Positions 1 through 20,682 of a DNA stretch of 64,000 bases are shown piece by piece. Source of the DNA: Deinococcus apachensis DSM 19763 (GTDB lineage: Bacteria > Deinococcota > Deinococci > Deinococcales > Deinococcaceae); the NCBI RefSeq assembly GCF_000381345.1, contig NZ_KB906403.1:10001-74000 (forward strand). Reading direction: 5' to 3'. Numbering within the stretch: position 1 is the first letter of the stretch; every line of letters begins with the position of its first letter. The position numbers and the translations under genes are program-made. The notes beneath the pieces are model-generated. The model searched no databases. It saw nothing but the letters and a program-made list of their open reading frames with translations, and was not told the origin of the DNA.

Positions 1-318
<318 letters not shown>

Positions 319-335
319 GGCGCAGCGCGTCTCGT

Positions 336-370
336 CCGAGGGTGGACGGTCACCCACCCGAAACCCTCGG
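336..370 (+). other. Hairpin in the rpoB-rpoC gap
   Basis: CCGAGGGT (336-343) pairs perfectly with ACCCTCGG (363-370) around a 19-base loop. No T-run follows, so it is unlikely to be a simple terminator. It could be an RNA processing or stability element between the two polymerase subunit genes; this function is inferred from position only. Confidence 0.4.
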
Positions 371-409
371 ATCCCCCAGCAACAACAAGCCTCTCTCACA
401 GGAGAAGCC

Positions 410-5017
<4,608 letters not shown>

Positions 5018-5035
5018 ACCAGGGCTGAATTCAAA

Positions 5036-5069
5036 GACCCCCACTCGGCGACGGGTGGGGGCTTTTTTG
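5036..5069 (+). terminator. Rho-independent terminator after rpoC
   Basis: CCCCCAC (5038-5044) pairs with GTGGGGG (5055-5061) across a 10-base loop, followed by C and six T (5063-5068). It lies 20 bases after the rpoC stop and ends the rpoBC transcript. Confidence 0.9.
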
Positions 5070-5079
5070 TTGCCTGGAT

Positions 5080-5613
5080 CTACACCTCGCGCGCCACCCG
5101 CTCCGCCTCATCGCTGTAGAGGGTGGCGTAGTGCTGCCCCAGGTTGACCAGAAACTGCATCTCCTCGTGGGTCGTCCGCGCGCTCAGCCGTGTCTCGAAA
5201 CTCAGGAGGAGCGCCCCGTAGGCGAGGGAGGCCGCGCCCAGGATCGCCAGGACCACCGGGGCCGGACCAAACGCCGCGTCAAACAGAGCCCCCGAGCCGA
5301 TCAGGATGCTCGTCAGCACGAGCAGGGCGACCGCCACGTACAGCGCCGTCATCGCCCGCTGGATGATGCGGCTGCGGCGGGCGAGGCGGGGAAGCTGACG
5401 GATGATCATGCGTTTTTCCTCGCGGGCGAGGGGTTCAAGCTGGCCGCTCTCGCTCACGAGCACCTTGAAGCGCGCGGTGAGATGACGGACTCGATCCGTC
5501 GTCCGTCCCAGGCGCGTACTCGTGCTCATGAGTAATGTGCCCGCGCCGCTGATGAGGACGGCGGGCGTGATCATCGCCGTCAGGACGCTGAGGTTCGGGT
5601 CGGCGGTCGCCAC
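5080..5613 (-). CDS. DUF2721 family membrane protein
   Basis: A 177-residue protein of unknown function resembling DUF2721: SVLTAMITPAVLISGAGTLL followed by STSTRLGRTTDRVRHL, a basic helical stretch, then two close hydrophobic segments (MTALYVAVALLVLTSILIG and a following one) and a charged C-terminus. The reading frame is open to an ATG at 5694, but that adds a proline-rich stretch with no spaced Shine-Dalgarno. I chose the GTG at 5613 because a TACCCT box ends six bases before it, the leaderless pattern seen repeatedly here. It is divergent from rlmN and faces the rpoC terminator. Family assignment is by pattern recall and moderately sure; the cellular role is not known. Confidence 0.75.
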   Translation of the reverse strand: MATADPNLSVLTAMITPAVLISGAGTLLMSTSTRLGRTTDRVRHLTARFKVLVSESGQLEPLAREEKRMIIRQLPRLARRSRIIQRAMTALYVAVALLVLTSILIGSGALFDAAFGPAPVVLAILGAASLAYGALLLSFETRLSARTTHEEMQFLVNLGQHYATLYSDEAERVAREV

Positions 5614-5619
5614 AGGTTC

Positions 5620-5625
5620 AGGGTA
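5620..5625 (-). promoter_or_regulatory. -10 box for the DUF2721 gene (leaderless type)
   Basis: TACCCT read on the minus strand ends six bases before the GTG at 5613, predicting a transcript that begins at or next to the start codon. No convincing -35 was found. Confidence 0.5.
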
Positions 5626-5721
5626 AAACGTCGGCGGTGGCGCGGCTGTCGGGTCCGGGCTACAGAGACATTCGCCCCGCCGAACGTGTCCCATCCCTTC
5701 CCCCTACTTCAGCCCAAGCAG

Positions 5722-5727
5722 TAGAAT
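5722..5727 (+). promoter_or_regulatory. -10 box for rlmN (leaderless type)
   Basis: TAGAAT ends six bases before the rlmN ATG and there is no Shine-Dalgarno sequence in between, so the mRNA probably starts at the start codon. Confidence 0.6.
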
Positions 5728-5733
5728 TTTCTG

Positions 5734-6768
<1,035 letters not shown>

Positions 6769-6784
6769 CTCCCCGTGTTCAACA

Positions 6785-6813
6785 GGCCTCCCCCCACCGG
6801 GAGGCTTTTTTCT
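6785..6813 (+). terminator. Rho-independent terminator after rlmN
   Basis: GCCTCCC (6786-6792) pairs with GGGAGGC (6799-6805) and is followed by six T (6806-6811). It lies 17 bases after the rlmN stop. Confidence 0.88.
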
Positions 6814-6971
6814 TGCCCGCTCAATGAGGCGGGTGAGAAAGGATAAACCCCTTCCTGTCCAGCTCCTCCTAGAGCGTGAGAGAATCACGGCACCCAGCGC
6901 ATTGCGCGTAAGGGTTCAGCAAGAACCTCTCGCCTAACCTGTTCACGTTCTCCCCCCCCTGGAGGCCCCCG

Positions 6972-8594
6972 GTGAATCAACGTAATCTCAAGCTGCTGCT
7001 CGGCCTGCTGCTGATGGGCACACCTGTCGCCTCGGCACAGACGCTACTCGACACGTCGGCGGCAATCTCCGTCCAGAACACCCTGAACCAGGTGGGAACG
7101 CCTGCCGTGCCGAAGGTTCCGGCCATCCCCGGAACTTCAACGCCAGCCACTATCCCCGACACCTCCACGCCTGCGGCCACCACACCTGCCGTTCCTGTCA
7201 CGCCGCTCACGCAGGCGCAGCAGGCTCAACTCGCCCGGGCGCGGACGGCGCTGAACGCGGGACAACTCCCTCAGGCTCGCACGCTGTTCGAGGGGCTGAT
7301 CGCGCAGAACTACGCGCAGCCGGAGCCGCACTTTGGGCTGGGTCTCACACTGCTCGCGCTGGGGAATCTCAAGGGGGCGGCCTTCGAGTTCACGCAGCTC
7401 GCCGCGCTGGCTCCCGACCGGTACGAGGCGCCGTACAACCTCGGCGTGATCGCCACCCGCCAGAAGCGCTATGCGGACGCGCTGGGGTTCTACGGGCAGG
7501 CGGCTACGCTGGCTCACGGCAAGGCCGGGCCCGCCAGCGAGCGGCAGGTGCTGGAGGCGCTCGCCGCCGAGCAGACCCGCGTCGGGGACTTCGCGGGGCT
7601 GAGCACCACCCTGACGCAGGTTGTGGTGCTCGAACCGAACGACGTGGACGCCCAGTTCCGGCTGGCGCAGGCCATGACGCTGGCGGGGCGCAGTGCGGAG
7701 GCGCTGCCCCAGGCCTACGCCGTCTTGCAGCGCCAGCCCAAGCGGGTGGACGCAGCGCTGCTGGTCGCGGATATCTACGTGGCGCAGGGGCTTCCCGACC
7801 GCGCCGCGCGGGAACTCGACGCCGCGGTGGGCCGCACGGGCAACGGGATGGACCGCGCCCGGCTGCTGCTCCGCAAGGCCGACGTGCTGGCCGCGAACGG
7901 CGACACGCGCGGGGCGGTCCTCGCCGCTCAGGCCGCCGCCCATGAGGACAGCCGCAACGCCGCCACCTTCGCCCGGTTGGGGGAACTGCGGGTTCTACGA
8001 GGCAACCAGCCCGAAGCCGCTGCCGCTTACGAGGTCGCGGTCCGCTTGGCGCCGAAAAACGCCGCGTACCGCACCGCGCTGGCCGCCCTGCGCCTCGCCC
8101 TGGGGCAGACCGCCCAGGCCGGGCGCGACGCCGCGCAGGCGCTGCGCCTGAAGCCGGACCCTGCCACCCTGGCCCGCGCCCAGTTTGTGCGGGGTGTGGC
8201 GGCCTACCGCCAGGGCCAGTACGCCCAGGCCAGGACGGCGCTGCGCTCCAGCGGTCAGCTCACCCCCAGCGCCGAGACCTACCTGTGGCTGGGCCTGAGC
8301 GCCTACGCCATGAAGGACTACGCGGGGGCCGCCGGAGCCCTGGGCGCGAGCGTGAAGCTTGACCCCACGCCGGTCGCGCGACAGAATCTCGCCTCGGCGC
8401 TGCTCGCCGCCGCCCGCTACACGGAGGCCGAGGCCGTGCTGCGCGGCCTGGTGAGTGACCAGCCGAAAAGCGGCGAGGCGTGGTATCTGCTGGGTCTGGC
8501 CCAGCGCGCCCAGACCCGTGAGCCCGAGGCCCGCCAGTCGCTGAAGACCGCCGCGAACCTGGGGCACGTCGCCGCGAAGGGGGCCTTGAAGTGA
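6972..8594 (+). CDS. Exported TPR-repeat protein
   Basis: A 540-residue protein with an N-terminal signal peptide (MNQRNLKLLLGLLLMG then VASAQ, cleavage likely after about residue 23), a Pro/Thr-rich spacer to about residue 80, and then tandem tetratricopeptide repeats to the end. Repeats such as PEPHFGLGLTLLALGNLKGA and YEAPYNLGVIATRQKRYADA show the TPR spacing. It presumably works as a protein-binding scaffold in the periplasm or envelope. The GTG start has GGAGG six bases upstream. Its last four bases (GTGA) overlap the start of the SPOR-domain gene, so the two are translationally coupled. No catalytic domain is seen; the partner is unknown. Confidence 0.88.
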   Translation: MNQRNLKLLLGLLLMGTPVASAQTLLDTSAAISVQNTLNQVGTPAVPKVPAIPGTSTPATIPDTSTPAATTPAVPVTPLTQAQQAQLARARTALNAGQLPQARTLFEGLIAQNYAQPEPHFGLGLTLLALGNLKGAAFEFTQLAALAPDRYEAPYNLGVIATRQKRYADALGFYGQAATLAHGKAGPASERQVLEALAAEQTRVGDFAGLSTTLTQVVVLEPNDVDAQFRLAQAMTLAGRSAEALPQAYAVLQRQPKRVDAALLVADIYVAQGLPDRAARELDAAVGRTGNGMDRARLLLRKADVLAANGDTRGAVLAAQAAAHEDSRNAATFARLGELRVLRGNQPEAAAAYEVAVRLAPKNAAYRTALAALRLALGQTAQAGRDAAQALRLKPDPATLARAQFVRGVAAYRQGQYAQARTALRSSGQLTPSAETYLWLGLSAYAMKDYAGAAGALGASVKLDPTPVARQNLASALLAAARYTEAEAVLRGLVSDQPKSGEAWYLLGLAQRAQTREPEARQSLKTAANLGHVAAKGALK

Positions 8595-9862
8595 GCGGGG
8601 CGCAGGGTAAGGTGCGCCGCTGGCCCGACCTGCTGATCGGCCTGCTGGTCCTCCTGTTGCTGGGGGGCTTCGGCGTCCTGCTGCTGGGGCAACGCGCGCC
8701 CCAGGTGCAGGTGGCCCAGGCTCCGTCCCCGTCCACCTCCTCCACCCCGTCCGACACCCCCCCCCCACCCGTCATCCCCGGCGCGCCCGGAACGGACCTC
8801 GGGACCGGGACGACAGAGGCGACGACGGAGACGCCCGACAACTCGGCCACCGCGGGGCAGGATACCGGCTCCCCATCCCCCCAGGCCTCCACCCCGCAGA
8901 CGGACAACCCCCCAGCGACCGCCGAGCCGTCTAACACGGCCCCCGAAGCGAGCGCTCCCAACACGACGACGGATCAGGGCAACATCGGCTCCGCTACCAG
9001 CACCTCCCCGGCGCCCACGGCCTCCAACTCCTCCGGTGCGGTGCCCGTGGTGCCCGCCGAGCCTATCCCGGCAGCCCCTGAAGCCCCGCCCACGCCCCAG
9101 GTTGATGTGCCCAACGCTCCACCGTCCTCCACGGTGGAGCCCTCGACTTCCGGGACGACCACCCCCGCTCCCGCCGTCCCAGCCCGCGCGGGCGGGGCCG
9201 TCGCCACGAGTGAGCAGCGCACACCGCTGCGGAGCGACTACCGCATCAGCCTGGGGACTTTCGGCAGCGAGGGCGCGGCGCAGAGCCGCACCGAGGGCGT
9301 CCGGACCCTGGGCTACACCGTCTACCCTATCGACGTGGGCAGCCAGGTCGTTGCGCAGGTCGGCCCTTTCGCCGACGAGGCCACCGCCCGGCAGGCCCTG
9401 GCGGACATTCAGCGCGTGTATCCCCGCGCCCTGCTGTACCCGCCCCGCAACCGCAGCCTGACGGGAGGCAGTGGGGACAGCGCGGCCAGCACCCCCGACA
9501 CCACGTCCACCCCAGCCACCCCCACCCCCACCCCCACACCCGCGACTCCCGCCGAGCGCCCCACCTCCACCCCGGAAGCCACGAACACGCCCGAGACGCC
9601 CAGCGAGGCCACGACCCCGCCCGCCGCCACACCCGCCCCCGCGCCGAGCGGTCCCGTCTACCTTCAGGTCGGGGCCTTCGACCGGGTGGAGAGCGCCCAG
9701 CGGCTGGTGGGTCTGCTGCGCGACCAGGGCTACGCGCCCACCGTGAACGCCCCGGAGGGCGGCAAGGTGACCGTCTTGATCGGACCCTTCAGTGGCGAGG
9801 CCGTGACCGACACCGAGGCCAAACTGGACGCCAGCGGCTTCGACCACTTCCGGGTGCGGTGA
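8591..9862 (+). CDS. Membrane-anchored protein with two SPOR domains
   Basis: A 423-residue bitopic protein. Residues about 13-33 form one transmembrane helix (LLIGLLVLLLLGGFGVLLLG). A Pro/Thr/Ser-rich linker follows to about residue 210. A first SPOR domain (YRISLGTFGSEGAAQ to IQRVYPRALLYPP) comes next, then a second proline-threonine linker, and a C-terminal SPOR domain (YLQVGAFDRVESAQRL to DHFRVR). SPOR domains bind denuded peptidoglycan glycans at division sites, so a septal or envelope role is likely. The GTG start overlaps the upstream TPR stop, and rex begins four bases after the stop. The two SPOR copies and long disordered linkers are notable; which division factors it works with cannot be read from sequence. 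Confidence 0.88.
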   Translation: MSGAQGKVRRWPDLLIGLLVLLLLGGFGVLLLGQRAPQVQVAQAPSPSTSSTPSDTPPPPVIPGAPGTDLGTGTTEATTETPDNSATAGQDTGSPSPQASTPQTDNPPATAEPSNTAPEASAPNTTTDQGNIGSATSTSPAPTASNSSGAVPVVPAEPIPAAPEAPPTPQVDVPNAPPSSTVEPSTSGTTTPAPAVPARAGGAVATSEQRTPLRSDYRISLGTFGSEGAAQSRTEGVRTLGYTVYPIDVGSQVVAQVGPFADEATARQALADIQRVYPRALLYPPRNRSLTGGSGDSAASTPDTTSTPATPTPTPTPATPAERPTSTPEATNTPETPSEATTPPAATPAPAPSGPVYLQVGAFDRVESAQRLVGLLRDQGYAPTVNAPEGGKVTVLIGPFSGEAVTDTEAKLDASGFDHFRVR

Positions 9863-9866
9863 GGCC

Positions 9867-10558
<692 letters not shown>

Positions 10559-10562
<4 letters not shown>

Positions 10563-11170
10563 AGAGATTGGCCCCCCTCGCCCTGCTTTTCGGCTTAGTC
10601 CTGAGTGCTTGCGGGAGCGCACCGGGGCAGTTGTCCGGTACACGGGTATCCATTGGCGTCGCCGTGGATGACTCCAAGTCAACCGAGACTGCAACCAAGA
10701 CCATTACGCCTGCTACAGACACAGCCCCTCAAAAGGTTTCCTGGACCATTACGTCTGGAAGCGGCGTGACCTTTACCTTCATGACCAGACCCGGTTCTGA
10801 TGCAGTATACTTGACTGGATACCGCATTCTCAAAGAAACCATTACCACTGCTGCCGGAACGACAGTCCATGAGAATATGAGCGACGTCAACAAGATGGAC
10901 CTGTATCTAACTTCAGGGTACACCTGCACTGCTCGGACTGCTCTCACCTCCTGCCCCACCAGTGGAAGTGATACTGCGCCTGCTAACGGCATCCCTGCCC
11001 AGCACGCCATCTATCTAGAAGGCGGGCTTGGCGGCTTGGCCCGGGCCACCGACGGTGATGTGTCCCAGGTCACCTCTGTAGAGTTTTACGGCATAAGCAG
11101 CAATGGGCAGCCTGTGGCAGTACGTGCGGACGGGGTTGTGAGCACTGGTCTACGACTTGGTGACGAGTGA
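10559..11170 (+). CDS. Putative lipoprotein
   Basis: A 203-residue predicted lipoprotein: basic start, hydrophobic core LALLFGLVLSACGS with a lipobox ending at cysteine 18, then a Ser/Thr-rich mature region with four more cysteines (YTCTARTALTSC) that may form a disulfide. No family is recognised. The start ATG overlaps the rex stop (ATGA), so it is the last gene of the TPR-SPOR-rex operon. The codons are visibly less GC-rich than in its neighbours, with many A/T-ending codons (tca, aca, aaa, cta), which could mean recent acquisition or weak selection. It ends at a long inverted repeat shared with the convergent cpdB. It is probably an exported structural or binding protein; function is unknown. 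Confidence 0.75.
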
Positions 11171-11194
11171 GACCCAGCTAGCAATTGAACGCAA

Positions 11195-11242
11195 GACGAG
11201 AGGGTGGGGGACGCCGGTCTAGCGCCCCCCCACCCTCTCGTC
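11195..11242. terminator. Bidirectional terminator-like inverted repeat
   Basis: A perfect 16-bp stem, 11195-11210 (GACGAGAGGGTGGGGG) with its complement at 11227-11242 and a 16-base loop, separates two convergent genes. Neither side has a clear T-run, so it may act as a 3'-end stabiliser or with a factor rather than as a classical intrinsic terminator. Confidence 0.65.
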
Positions 11243-11246
11243 TCGT

Positions 11247-13154
<1,908 letters not shown>

Positions 13155-13161
13155 GCCCTGT

Positions 13162-13167
13162 AGAATA
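13162..13167 (-). promoter_or_regulatory. -10 box for cpdB (leaderless type)
   Basis: TATTCT on the minus strand lies exactly seven bases before the GTG start and there is no Shine-Dalgarno sequence, a strong leaderless configuration. Confidence 0.65.
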
Positions 13168-13177
13168 CCCGGCTTTG

Positions 13178-14455
<1,278 letters not shown>

Positions 14456-14487
14456 GGTTGAGGATACGGTCGGCCGCCCAGAACCGC

Positions 14488-15681
14488 TCAACGACTCCCT
14501 TCCACCACCCGGCGCGGCAACCCCACCAGCAGGGCGAGCGGTCCGGCGAGGAGCAGCCACAGGGCCGCCTCCACCCCGAAGTGCTGCGCGACCACACCCA
14601 GCCCCAGCAGGACCGCTCCACTCGCCATCCCCGCCACGCTGCCCAGCGCCATCACCGTGCCGCTGCGTTCGGGGAGCGTCGCGTACAGCCGCGCCTGCAA
14701 GACCGCGTACCATCCCGAATTGAGCATCCCCAGCAGGCCCAGCAAGGCGAGCTTGACGCCGAGATGGGGCACGAGCAGGAAGGCGGGGAACACCAGAACT
14801 GTTGCCCAGGCACTCATCCGCAGATAGCGAATTCCCGGCATCCGTTCCAGGAGTGGCAGCACGAGCACGTCGCCCACCAGACCCACGCCCGTCAGCACCG
14901 CGACCGCCAGGCCCGCCGCCGCTGGAGTCGCCCCCACCGCATCCACGAAGTACAGGGCCACAAAGCTGCGAAACACGTCCCCCGTCAGGTTCGCGCACTC
15001 CAACAGGACGAGCGCGGCCCGCACCTCGCCTCGTCGGAGCGACGCCACGACACCCCGCGCCGCGTCCCGCCAGTCGAGCTGCTCGGGGGCCTCCGCCCCG
15101 TGAGACAGTGCCGATGATCTCCAGGTGCCGACCAGCGCCACCACGGTCAACGCGGCGAGCAGCGCGAACACGGCCCGCCAACCCAGCCCCAACGTCACGG
15201 CGAGGCCGACGAGCAGCGGGCCAACCACGTTGCCCACCGATCCAGCCAGCGCCCAGCGCGCCATGTTCTGCTCGCGGCGGGACGGCTCGGCGTCCATGAG
15301 GGCAGCCTGCGTCAGACTGACGAACGCGCCCGAGGCGGGGTAGAACAGCACCAGCGCGGCGAGCAGCGGCCAGAAGCCCCCGGCGACCGCGAAGAGCGCG
15401 AGTGAGGCCGCGAAGCAGACGCCCCCACCCAGGATGAGCGCCCGCCGGTAGCCCAGGTCCGCGAGCAAACCCAGGAAGGGCTCGACGAGGTTGACGAGGA
15501 TGCCGGGCAGGCCGAGCAGCAGCCCCAATTCGACGTACGAGAGCCCGAGGTCCTGGCGCACGAGCGGCCAGGCGGCCCCGGTGGCGCCGTCCACCAGCTC
15601 GTCGAGCAGTTCGACGGTGAGCGCGGCAGCCAGAAAGACGACGGTGAAGTTGAGTGGACGCGGGAGTGGGCGTTGGGTCAC
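14488..15681 (-). CDS. MFS transporter
   Basis: A 397-residue major facilitator superfamily permease with about twelve hydrophobic helices. The conserved loop between helices 2 and 3 is recognisable as [17 protein letters not shown]. The N-terminus starts [22 protein letters not shown] and the C-terminus ends in basic residues ([11 protein letters not shown]). I prefer the GTG at 15681 ([12 protein letters not shown]) because the upstream in-frame region reads as Arg-rich and starts only at a TTG. The substrate is unknown. The gene is followed 32 bases later by the hydroxy-acid oxidase, so the two may share a transcript and the transporter could move a related acid, but this is only a guess. 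Confidence 0.82.
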   Translation of the reverse strand: MTQRPLPRPLNFTVVFLAAALTVELLDELVDGATGAAWPLVRQDLGLSYVELGLLLGLPGILVNLVEPFLGLLADLGYRRALILGGGVCFAASLALFAVAGGFWPLLAALVLFYPASGAFVSLTQAALMDAEPSRREQNMARWALAGSVGNVVGPLLVGLAVTLGLGWRAVFALLAALTVVALVGTWRSSALSHGAEAPEQLDWRDAARGVVASLRRGEVRAALVLLECANLTGDVFRSFVALYFVDAVGATPAAAGLAVAVLTGVGLVGDVLVLPLLERMPGIRYLRMSAWATVLVFPAFLLVPHLGVKLALLGLLGMLNSGWYAVLQARLYATLPERSGTVMALGSVAGMASGAVLLGLGVVAQHFGVEAALWLLLAGPLALLVGLPRRVVEGSR

Positions 15682-15827
15682 GGGTCTTTCCCTTTCACGA
15701 GAGCGGCGGTGGAAGCAGCAGCTTGTGAAAGGGGGCGGGGACAAGCCCGTGAAGACCGGCGGGCCGAAGATCAGGTCAGCCGTGCGGGGGCGCCAGGGGC
15801 GTTACCAGGGCGGGAACGTCATGGGTC

Positions 15828-15856
15828 AGTGTACGGCGCGGCGAGAGGAGCCGCAA
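15828..15856 (-). promoter_or_regulatory. Sigma-70-type promoter for the MFS gene
   Basis: TTGCGG (15851-15856) and TACACT (15828-15833) on the minus strand are separated by exactly 17 bases. Transcription would start near 15822 and leave a leader of about 140 bases before the GTG at 15681. The leader contains a six-codon ORF (ATG at about 15822) but no recognised riboswitch. Confidence 0.5.
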
Positions 15857-15935
15857 AGCTCAGGTCCCCGAACGCCGTGGGAGAGTTCCTGTCGCCCAGG
15901 ACGAGGTGAAGGGCCTCGCCCTCCAGTCAAGTCTG

Positions 15936-15968
15936 GGGATGCTTCGCCTGCGGCTCAGCATGACACTG
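15936..15968. repeat. REP-like intergenic hairpin
   Basis: The sequence around 15939-15963 reads ATGCTTCGC, a short loop, then GGCTCAGCATGAC, an imperfect palindrome. Read on the other strand it resembles the GTCATGCTGAG...GCGAAGCATC motif that recurs between genes in several bacterial groups. Only one copy is in the window, so repeat status rests on recall. The rest of 15682-16026 holds the MFS promoter and no supported gene. Confidence 0.35.
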
Positions 15969-16026
15969 TCTATACCCATGGCAACGGTTCCGCGCCTGCC
16001 TCATTGGAGAAGATGGGGCAACCCCC

Positions 16027-16839
<813 letters not shown>

Positions 16840-17005
16840 GGGGGCAGGGTGACATGGCCGGAGGCTCACCTCCCCAGAACCATGAAGGCTGTCCCCCGAA
16901 AGGTGGCAGGGTTGGGACGGCCCTCGGGTTAAGCTGGGCGGGCAGCCGATACACCAACCCCCGCCGCTTCCACGCGCGGGACTCCCTTCTACACGCGGAG
17001 GACAC

Positions 17006-19387
<2,382 letters not shown>

Positions 19388-19403
19388 GACTTCTTTCGCA
19401 AGA

Positions 19404-19440
19404 GAGGGACGGCCCACCCGGAGCCGTCCCTTTTTTTCTC
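19404..19440 (+). terminator. Rho-independent terminator after ppsA
   Basis: GGGACGGC (19406-19413) pairs with GCCGTCCC (19423-19430), followed by seven T (19431-19437). The convergent ABC gene ends at 19444, so it probably serves mainly the plus strand. Confidence 0.9.
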
Positions 19441-19443
19441 CCC

Positions 19444-20649
19444 TTATTTCAAGCTGTCGGCGGTGACGATCTGGACCTTCGCCACCTGGGGCTGAAGCAC
19501 GTCGTCGAAGCGCATGATGAGCAGACGCGACCGCTGCCGCTCGCCACTGGTCGAGAAGTTGACGGCACCCGTCACGGTCATGCACTTGGACTTGTCCGCG
19601 CTGAAGCAGGCGGGGAGGTTCACCTTGCGGACCGCCTCGCTGACCTGAGCGCGGGTGGGCACGTGGCCCGCCTGATTCGCGGCGGCCTTGATGCCTTCCA
19701 GGAGGACCATCATGGCGTCGTAGGAGTACACGGCCACGCCGCTCGGCGCCGTCTTGTAGGCCGCCTTGTAGCGGTCGGTGAAGTCCAGCGCGTTGGAAAA
19801 GGCGCTCACCGGGCCGAAGCCGGTGCTGTACACCACGCCCGCCCCCGCGATCCCCGCCCGCTGGAGGAAGCTGGGCGAGTCGAGGCCGTCCCCGCCCATG
19901 AAGGTCGCCTTGACGCCCGCCGCGCGCAGCGACTTGACGAGCAGCGAGCCGGTGTCGTCCGTGCCGCCGAAGTACACGACCGGGGCGCCACTCGCCTTGA
20001 CCTGCTTGACGACATCGGTGATCTGGGCCGGAGTGGCAGCGGAGGCTCCCGTGTAGCCCGCGACCTTGATCCCGCGCTTTTTCAGGTTGCTGAGCAGGAC
20101 CTTGGTCAGCCCGTTGCCATAGGCGGTGTTGTCGGAGATCACGAACACCGAGTTCGCCTTCAGCTCATCGGCGATGTATCCGGCCGCCGCCACGCCCTGC
20201 GCGCTGTCGGGCGACACGACCCGGTTGAAGTTCGTCCAGCCGTTCTGGGTCAGCCCGTCGTTCGTGCTGGTGGGCGACACGAGCGCGAGCCTGGCGGGCG
20301 CGAAGGCCTGCGCCAGCACGTTCGAGACGCTGGAATTCAGCGCCCCGACCACGCCAATCACGCTCTTGTCCGCCAGGATCGTCTTGGCGACCTGCCCGCC
20401 CAGCGCCGCCGAGGCCTGATCGTCGTAGGGGGCGAGGACGAGGTCGTACCCCAGCGCCCTGAACGCCCCTGCCTGCGCCCGCACCGCGAGTTCCGCCCCC
20501 CGCTTGACCTCGCTGCCGATGGCCGTCAGGCTGCCGCTCAGCGGGCTGACCGTCCCCACCTTGATCGTGGCCGCGCTCGCCCCGCTCGCCAGCAACAGCG
20601 CGGAGAGTGCTGCACCCTTGAACCAACCCTTGCTCTTTGCCTTCTGCAT
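19444..20649 (-). CDS. Branched-chain amino acid-type ABC transporter substrate-binding protein
   Basis: A 401-residue periplasmic binding protein of the LivJ/LivK (type I, receptor family) class. It has a signal peptide ([18 protein letters not shown]), then [28 protein letters not shown], the family start. Further motifs are [37 protein letters not shown] and [18 protein letters not shown]388 region residues ([13 protein letters not shown]) may form a disulfide. The permeases and ATPases of a complete Liv system are not adjacent, so the partner transporter is elsewhere. The ATG at 20649 has no good Shine-Dalgarno; an 8-bp direct repeat CTGCATAA overlaps and precedes the start (20644 and 20667). 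The ligand is likely a branched-chain or related amino acid, by family only. Confidence 0.88.
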   Translation of the reverse strand: MQKAKSKGWFKGAALSALLLASGASAATIKVGTVSPLSGSLTAIGSEVKRGAELAVRAQAGAFRALGYDLVLAPYDDQASAALGGQVAKTILADKSVIGVVGALNSSVSNVLAQAFAPARLALVSPTSTNDGLTQNGWTNFNRVVSPDSAQGVAAAGYIADELKANSVFVISDNTAYGNGLTKVLLSNLKKRGIKVAGYTGASAATPAQITDVVKQVKASGAPVVYFGGTDDTGSLLVKSLRAAGVKATFMGGDGLDSPSFLQRAGIAGAGVVYSTGFGPVSAFSNALDFTDRYKAAYKTAPSGVAVYSYDAMMVLLEGIKAAANQAGHVPTRAQVSEAVRKVNLPACFSADKSKCMTVTGAVNFSTSGERQRSRLLIMRFDDVLQPQVAKVQIVTADSLK

Positions 20650-20682
20650 AATTCAAGCTACGAATCCTGCATAACAATGCTC

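Noticed and set aside
5614..5694. The ATG at 5694 as the start of the DUF2721 protein
   Set aside because: It adds a proline-rich stretch unlike the family, and a TACCCT box lies inside it, six bases before the GTG at 5613.
9480..9640. A CRISPR-like or tandem repeat at the Pro/Thr-coding stretch
   Set aside because: The repeats are irregular codons for a protein linker inside an intact reading frame, without spacers.
14456..15181. A 242-codon N-terminal extension of the hydroxy-acid oxidase
   Set aside because: It runs through the 3' half of the MFS gene in another frame of the same strand and is Gly/Arg/Ala-rich with no similarity to the flavoenzyme family; the family start is at 14455.
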